From the NCBI GenBank assembly GCA_034008185.1, contig CM067084.1:3553385-3617384 (forward strand): a stretch of DNA of 64,000 nucleotides. The letters are read 5' to 3'. Numbering within the stretch: position 1 is the stretch's first letter; every line of letters begins with the position of its first letter. This document shows positions 61,201 to 64,000 of this stretch, piece after piece. The position numbers and the translations under genes were made by a program. Origin of the DNA: Gorsachius magnificus. Taxonomy: Eukaryota; Chordata; Aves; Pelecaniformes; Ardeidae. The notes under the pieces are model-generated. The model saw only the letters and a list, made by a program, of their open reading frames with translations. It was not told where the DNA came from and ran no database searches.

Positions 61201-63657
61201 AGCCATTCATCTGCACAGTCATGATGTGCAGCAGAAAATACCACACATAATGGATCTTCCTTACTTCAAAAAGTCTTCATATCCCCTCTTTCACAACAGA
61301 CCTGTTCTTTCCAAGTTGGACAAGGCGGGAACGAACTAGACAATTCGGCACAATTCCCGCAGCTCAAATGTAAAAATGTCAGAAGTGAATAGCTGTTAGA
61401 AAGCAAGTACATGTAAAGAAAGCATTATCAGGTATCGAAATCAGAGAGATTTATCTCGACAACATGTATAACTGCTCTTGTAAGAGCAATTCAGTGTCAC
61501 CCACTAGTTCACCCATCAGACCTCGTAACAAGTGAAGAGGCCAGATGTTCAGAAACCTACTACACTGTCTGTCTTAAAAGTCTGTGCCGTGACTTTGAAC
61601 TGAACGGACTACAGCTTCTAGCTCTATGTTGTTCAGATGTTACTTCTCAGACCCAAAGGAAGCCCTACCAAATTTTAACATAACTCTCACAGGCTGTTTC
61701 AGCCTGTGAAGCTGCTCCATCAGTTCGGTCTGTGCAAAGAGGGCCTGTGAACCCAGAAATATTTGAGTAGGATCCACATTCAGGAGCCACCCACCATCAC
61801 AGATCCCTTGCAGGTTCAGCCTACAGTTCGCACCATTGGTAAATTCAGTGATCTCTGATTATTTACACAGTTTGCATGCGTTCCTTGAAAAACGTACGTT
61901 TTACAGCTGACAAACAGCTTGCTGTATGAAGCCGCAACCTTAAACACCGAGAAATGCCAAGAGCAGAATCCGAGGGTTTCTACAGTCAATACAGCAGCAG
62001 CTTGTTACTATTGCATTACTTACGTCAGCCACAGCACCTGGTCCTCCATCAAGGAAATAAGAGGACAGATGACAATTGCTGTATGTCCAGTGTAAACAGG
62101 AGGAAACTGGTAGCACAAGCTTTTTCCATAGCCTTAAACAAAAAGCAGAATTGAAACATCATGCTTCCTATGCAGCTATAACATGCAGCTATATAAAACA
62201 ATACGATAATTCTAACATCTTGTTGAGAGCTAAAAGAGAAGCGGTGGTGTTTGTTCTGCTAGCAGAGGAACAAAGACGCTAAGTAAATCCAGTCAGCATC
62301 CATTTGATACCTTCTCCTCACTAAGGTCAGTGACAAAGGCCAGGCCAGAAAAAAACCAAGTAGCCAGTATAGCTGGCTCAGACTTACGCAGTCCCCACTC
62401 AGGGCACCCTGCTCATATGAGCCACGTGGACAGTCTCCAAGTTTGAGTCCCACCCTCCCCAAAAAGGAAAAGACTTTGTGCTGCCTCTTAAGATGTAAAG
62501 GTAACTTACCAGTTGCCATGACAACAAGATTATCTCTTCTGTCTTCTAAAAGAGAATTGATCACTTTCCACTGGACCCTTTAAATTAAACAAAGGGGAAT
62601 ATTTTATTTTTGCCACCACACATAACATATAAATCTTGTGAAACGGCACATTCAGTTGTATTTCACATTCAAGAAACCCTTCCGGCTGCCTTATAGCGTG
62701 TTGCCTTTGCACACAGCAAGCAGTCAAGCACTCCCACTACTGCAGGTAGCCCCACCAGCGTTACAGCAGGGATCTCCAACAGGACTAATGCAGGCAGTGT
62801 TTGATGGAGTCATTCACAGACAATGACAAAACAAACCGTGTCTCCCGTAGGTTAATAACTGATCCACAAATACTGCAAAAACTACAGTTATCGTCAAACA
62901 CCAAAGATTCTAAGCAGGACCTTGATTTTGCCAAACAATTTTCATGGCTTTTGTGGTGTCACAAGTGCACATAATTGCGGTCAATTAAAAAAAAAATCCC
63001 CTGCCCTGTTTTCAAAAGTTTACCAAATTATTTGAGTAAAACAGCTTCCCCACCCCCAAGTGTTGGGCTTCAGCTGTGTCTTGCACAGGAAGCATTCCAT
63101 CACCAGTCATTCAGGAAGATTTCATCCCACTCCCATTCAGCTTAAGAACTGGAACAGCAATGCTTAAGTACGTACCCCATCGAGATTACGCCACACTGGA
63201 CAGACAGAAGCCTGTCCCTCCTTCATTAGAGCCACATAACAAGGGATAACCAGACTAAGTTTACCATACAGAGAATAACATCTGGGCAGTTTGTTGCTCA
63301 CTGTTTAAAATACCTGAACTAGACCTGATACAATACGGTATGCCATCAGAAGAGTCAAGAAAGTCATCCTCTACTGAGTAAGTACAGAATTGTAGTTAAT
63401 ACTCTATAAGTTTTGTTTTGACATCTTGTTATGGCAAAGGCTGCTTTTCTTTTCCTAGGAATTTTGCACAGGTCCTAGTTTGCTAGTGGCTTTTGAATTA
63501 AGTAGCAATAAAAAAATTGAGTTGAAATAAGGGAAAGAAAATTAACCCTACAGTATACAGTTTAACAGAAGACATACTTACGGTTTAAAAGAAGAATGCC
63601 CAAAATAAGTCTTCAGACATGTGATGTGGCTTTCCCTAGGTACTGGCAGCAATGGAT
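34153..63657 (-). CDS. WRN: WRN, Werner syndrome RecQ helicase, 3' part (23 coding exons; 5' part outside the window)
   Basis: WRN is a nuclear 3'-5' DNA helicase/exonuclease acting in replication restart, recombination, repair and telomere upkeep. The 23 exons listed below join in frame to about 906 codons, close to the corresponding length of the human protein. In order they give a pre-helicase segment with GHSSFKPVQW; the RecQ helicase core with Walker A GYGKS, DEAH box, TATAS, and [10 protein letters not shown]; the zinc site (Cys of CRRK plus CCDNC); the RQC winged helix; a divergent linker; the HRDC domain ([10 protein letters not shown] to [12 protein letters not shown]); and a C-terminal region with a basic KRKMPAWF motif. 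All catalytic motifs are intact, with no stop or frameshift. The N-terminal exonuclease lies beyond the right edge. Introns are 0.1-3.6 kb, and one holds a CR1 element. Confidence 0.97.
34276..37841 (-). other. WRN: Last WRN intron (3.6 kb)
   Basis: Phase 0 intron. No repeat body was recognised. It contains one frame-preserving, well-bordered 72-base segment at 36333-36404 that could be a cassette exon (see findings). Confidence 0.7.
37842..38056 (-). CDS. WRN: WRN penultimate exon
   Basis: It starts [20 protein letters not shown] then [12 protein letters not shown], a conserved helix pair, and continues into a polar, poorly conserved segment ending SWSKTK. The acceptor is TTCCAAG and the donor GTTAGT. 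If the donor were skipped the frame would stay open to 37743 and give a different tail. Phase 1 in, phase 0 out. Confidence 0.92.
39144..39306 (-). CDS. WRN: WRN exon, C-terminal helical region
   Basis: It encodes [20 protein letters not shown] then [20 protein letters not shown] and ends VIRNPPIES, closely matching the vertebrate WRN C-terminal region. The acceptor is TTCCTAG and the donor GTGAGC. Phase 0 in, phase 1 out. Confidence 0.95.
41086..41211 (-). CDS. WRN: WRN exon, C-terminal region
   Basis: It encodes [20 protein letters not shown] then [20 protein letters not shown], ending SV. The TYxLFQEK block matches the conserved C-terminal helical region after HRDC. The acceptor is CACTTAG and the donor GTAAGC. 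The 126 bases are in phase 0. Confidence 0.94.
42385..42499 (-). CDS. WRN: WRN exon, HRDC domain (second half)
   Basis: It encodes [20 protein letters not shown] then [18 protein letters not shown], completing HRDC. The acceptor is AAACTAG and the donor GTATGG. Phase 2 in, phase 0 out. Confidence 0.96.
43434..43546 (-). CDS. WRN: WRN exon, HRDC domain (first half)
   Basis: It encodes [20 protein letters not shown] then [18 protein letters not shown], the first helices of the HRDC fold. The acceptor is GTTCACAG and the donor GTAAAG. Phase 0 in, phase 2 out. Confidence 0.96.
43827..43908 (-). CDS. WRN: WRN linker exon before HRDC
   Basis: It encodes [20 protein letters not shown] then PSQEKELE, a Ser/Pro-rich linker leading to the HRDC domain. 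The acceptor is TTGTTAG and the donor GTAAGC. Phase 2 in, phase 0 out. Confidence 0.9.
45490..45563 (-). CDS. WRN: WRN linker exon
   Basis: It encodes [20 protein letters not shown] then NVLN, a linker segment between RQC and HRDC. The acceptor is TTTATAG and the donor GTACAG. Phase 0 in, phase 2 out. Confidence 0.85.
46551..46596 (-). CDS. WRN: WRN micro-exon (46 bases) in the linker
   Basis: It encodes [15 protein letters not shown] between the acceptor TTTTTTCAG and the donor GTATGTGAG. I chose it because it is the only candidate found in this interval that links the phase-2 end of the previous exon to the phase-0 start of the next; with its neighbour it also resembles the human linker (QV...KK, then a LYxxxSY block). 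It sits in a poorly conserved linker, so confidence is lower. Confidence 0.8.
47330..47424 (-). CDS. WRN: WRN exon, post-RQC linker (GRNWL)
   Basis: It begins [20 protein letters not shown]; the GRNWL start matches the family and the rest is a fast-changing linker. The acceptor is CTTAAAG and the donor GTAATT. It ends two bases into a codon. Confidence 0.9.
47504..47674 (-). CDS. WRN: WRN exon, RQC winged helix (second part)
   Basis: It encodes [20 protein letters not shown] then [20 protein letters not shown] and ends CMLTQK, completing the winged helix with its beta-wing. The acceptor is ATTTCAG (a second AG nine bases on is possible) and the donor GTATGT. The 171 bases are in phase 0. Confidence 0.95.
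47675..50727 (-). other. WRN: WRN intron within the winged-helix region (3.1 kb)
   Basis: Mostly AT-rich intron with no known repeat recognised. It contains a 161-codon open frame on the WRN strand (48624-49109), compatible with chance. Confidence 0.6.
50728..50869 (-). CDS. WRN: WRN exon, RQC winged helix (first part)
   Basis: It encodes [20 protein letters not shown] then [20 protein letters not shown] to ILFLRGS, the start of the RQC winged-helix domain that binds the DNA duplex end. The acceptor is CATTTCAG and the donor GTACGT. Confidence 0.95.
51011..51074 (+). mobile_element. CR1 3' end fragment, antisense to WRN
   Basis: It contains TTGGACTAGATGACCTCTGG then GTCCCTTCCAACCC and ATTCTATGATTCCATGAT, the canonical CR1 3' terminus. 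Only about 65 bases remain, in a WRN intron. Confidence 0.88.
52277..52369 (-). CDS. WRN: WRN exon, zinc-binding motif (CCDNC)
   Basis: It encodes [20 protein letters not shown] then [10 protein letters not shown], supplying the remaining zinc ligands. The acceptor is TGGGTAG and the donor GTAAGC. The 93 bases are phase 2 at both ends. Confidence 0.96.
52708..52809 (-). CDS. WRN: WRN exon, helicase to zinc-binding region
   Basis: It encodes [20 protein letters not shown] and ends MSNTCRRK. The cysteine of CRR is the first zinc ligand of the RQC zinc site. The acceptor is CTGGCAG and the donor GTGAGT. Confidence 0.95.
54139..54320 (-). CDS. WRN: WRN helicase exon, motifs V and VI
   Basis: It encodes [20 protein letters not shown] then [20 protein letters not shown], with the arginine finger motif [10 protein letters not shown] intact, and ends MADLNFNR. 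The acceptor is CTTGTAG and the donor GTAAAT. Confidence 0.97.
54909..55086 (-). CDS. WRN: WRN helicase exon, start of the second RecA lobe
   Basis: It encodes [20 protein letters not shown] through [20 protein letters not shown] to MRDEIQ (motifs IV and adjoining helices). The acceptor is TTTATAG and the donor GTATGT. The 178 bases bring the frame back to phase 0. Confidence 0.97.
55987..56174 (-). CDS. WRN: WRN helicase exon, motif III (TATAS)
   Basis: It encodes [20 protein letters not shown] then [20 protein letters not shown] and on to LKQFLTRKG, the link between the two RecA-like lobes. The acceptor is CACTGCAG and the donor GTAAGG. It ends two bases into a codon. Confidence 0.97.
56905..57011 (-). 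CDS. WRN: WRN helicase exon with DEAH box
   Basis: It encodes [20 protein letters not shown] and ends SLKKTLPL. The DEAH box (56980-56991) is intact, as is the aromatic-rich loop [10 protein letters not shown] that couples ATP hydrolysis to unwinding in RecQ enzymes. The acceptor is CCACCAG and the donor GTGAGG. Confidence 0.97.
58179..58261 (-). CDS. WRN: WRN helicase exon (VIYMTPEF)
   Basis: It encodes [20 protein letters not shown] then QDLDQNIG, the motif Ib region upstream of the DEAH box. The acceptor is GTTTCAG and the donor GTAAGT. Confidence 0.96.
58411..58514 (-). mobile_element. CR1 3' end fragment
   Basis: On + it reads ACCATAGAATCATAGAATG then TTTTGGGTTGGAAGG and AGGTCATCTAGTCCAATCC, the reverse complement of a CR1 3' end, followed by about 40 bases of CR1 body ending AGATCAGGTTGCT. 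It lies in the WRN intron between 58262 and 58917, in WRN sense. Confidence 0.92.
58918..58986 (-). CDS. WRN: WRN helicase exon
   Basis: It encodes [20 protein letters not shown] then IKA, between motifs Ia and II. The acceptor is TTCTGCAG and the donor GTAAGT. The intron before it (58987-62023) carries the large CR1. Confidence 0.95.
59349..60692 (-). mobile_element. CR1 LINE retrotransposon, 5'-truncated
   Basis: About 1.34 kb of CR1 in the same orientation as WRN. The 3' end (low coordinates) shows the usual GGACTCGATGATCTTAAAGG block and a GATTCTATGAA tail. The 5' side stops inside the reverse-transcriptase domain, just upstream of [14 protein letters not shown], so the endonuclease and 5' UTR are missing. 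It cannot mobilise by itself. Confidence 0.95.
59426..60661 (-). pseudogene. CR1 reverse transcriptase, C-terminal portion with open frame (411 codons)
   Basis: The frame is open from inside the RT domain to its natural stop. Visible motifs are [21 protein letters not shown] (first catalytic Asp), [27 protein letters not shown] (the position of the catalytic F/YADD box, with Leu as the first residue), and the downstream W-rich region. The endonuclease and the first RT blocks are absent, so it is a truncated pseudogene although unbroken. The first Met is internal and not a true start. The lack of stops points to a fairly recent insertion. Confidence 0.9.
62024..62132 (-). CDS. WRN: WRN exon with Walker A (GYGKS) and motif Ia
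   Basis: It begins with the ATP-binding GYGKS and continues through [20 protein letters not shown] to [11 protein letters not shown] (motif Ia). The Walker A lysine is present, so ATPase activity is expected. The acceptor is TTTAAG and the donor GTAAGT. Confidence 0.96.
62510..62577 (-). CDS. WRN: WRN exon, lead-in to Walker A
   Basis: It encodes [20 protein letters not shown] then ATG, the motif I lead-in. The acceptor is TTTAAAG and the donor GTAAGT; the last base starts the glycine codon of GYGKS. Confidence 0.95.
63582..63657 (-). CDS. WRN: WRN exon, start of the helicase region
   Basis: It encodes [20 protein letters not shown] then HSSFKP, just before the helicase core (RecQ motif 0 region). 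The acceptor is CTAAAG and the donor GTAAGT. It enters in phase 1 and ends two bases into the proline codon. This is the first WRN exon recognised from the right edge; more lie beyond the window. Confidence 0.93.
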
Positions 63658-64000
63658 CTTTAGTGGGAGAGAGGAGAAGAAACCTCATTTGTGGTTACAT
63701 TTTAAAAAGACAAAGCACTGTCTTGACAAACCACCATCTGCTCATGGTTACTGATGCCCAGGGCCTAGGATTTGGGCAACTCCAGTGAAAAGGATACATC
63801 AAACTCTGGAGATATTTACGGGCTAGAATAAAGGATAAAAAAAGCTAACGGGCTCCTCTGAGACCCTGCATGCAAAGAAGAACATATGGCTTGATTAACA
63901 AGAAAGCCAGAGGTATCTTAATGCATAGCTGCATTATTTGGAACATGTTCAGACAAGGTTCTAGGGATGTTTTGCTAGGCACGCCTTGACGGACCGTGCT

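Larger units (their letters stand above)
58987..62023 (-). other. WRN: WRN intron hosting the large CR1 (3.0 kb)
   Basis: Nearly half of this intron is the CR1 at 59349-60692. The remaining 1.3 kb on the 62024 side has a short open frame (60833-61066) with no recognised relation. Confidence 0.8.

Overview
This is nuclear DNA from a vertebrate, almost certainly a bird. Its coding sequence is split into short exons with GT-AG introns, the only recognisable mobile elements are CR1 LINEs (the dominant avian retroposon), and introns are compact. There are no operons, phage, IS elements or CRISPR arrays. Long open frames that do not splice into a known protein are mostly chance frames in GC-rich or intronic DNA.

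Layout. (1) About 1-665, + strand: apparent 3' end of a gene entering from the left, with a poly(A) signal at 642-647 and a GT-rich element after it. Human synteny suggests RBPMS, but no coding sequence confirms this. (2) About 700-8260: GC-rich intergenic DNA with weak CR1 remnants. (3) 33268 down to about 8260, - strand: GTF2E2, the beta subunit of general transcription factor TFIIE. Seven coding exons are read here and join in frame to 291 codons. (4) 28277-28570, + strand: the small membrane protein gene SMIM18, whole in one coding exon, nested antisense in the largest GTF2E2 intron. (5) About 33500-33960: CpG island, the GTF2E2 promoter. (6) 34153 to the right edge, - strand: the 3' two thirds of WRN (Werner RecQ helicase). 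Twenty-three coding exons carry the helicase core, zinc-binding and winged-helix RQC region, HRDC domain and C-terminal basic tail. All splice phases agree and no stop or frameshift was seen across about 906 codons. The exonuclease half lies beyond base 64000. (7) 59349-60692, inside a WRN intron: a 5'-truncated CR1 with an open 411-codon reverse-transcriptase frame.

The most notable arrangement is at 33.3-34.3 kb. The WRN stop codon and poly(A) signal lie directly upstream of the GTF2E2 CpG-island promoter on the same strand, so the two genes are in close tandem. As I recall the human map (8p12), WRN and GTF2E2 are several hundred kilobases apart, in opposite orientation, with GSR, UBXN8, PPP2CB, TEX15 and PURG between them. 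This suggests a rearrangement on one lineage. I found no convincing undescribed system. The speculative items are possible unannotated exons in WRN and GTF2E2 introns, CpG-rich pockets that may drive SMIM18, and a strongly G-rich tract in a GTF2E2 intron.

Exon boundaries were set by hand from splice sites, reading-frame continuity and remembered family sequences. No alignment or database search was run.
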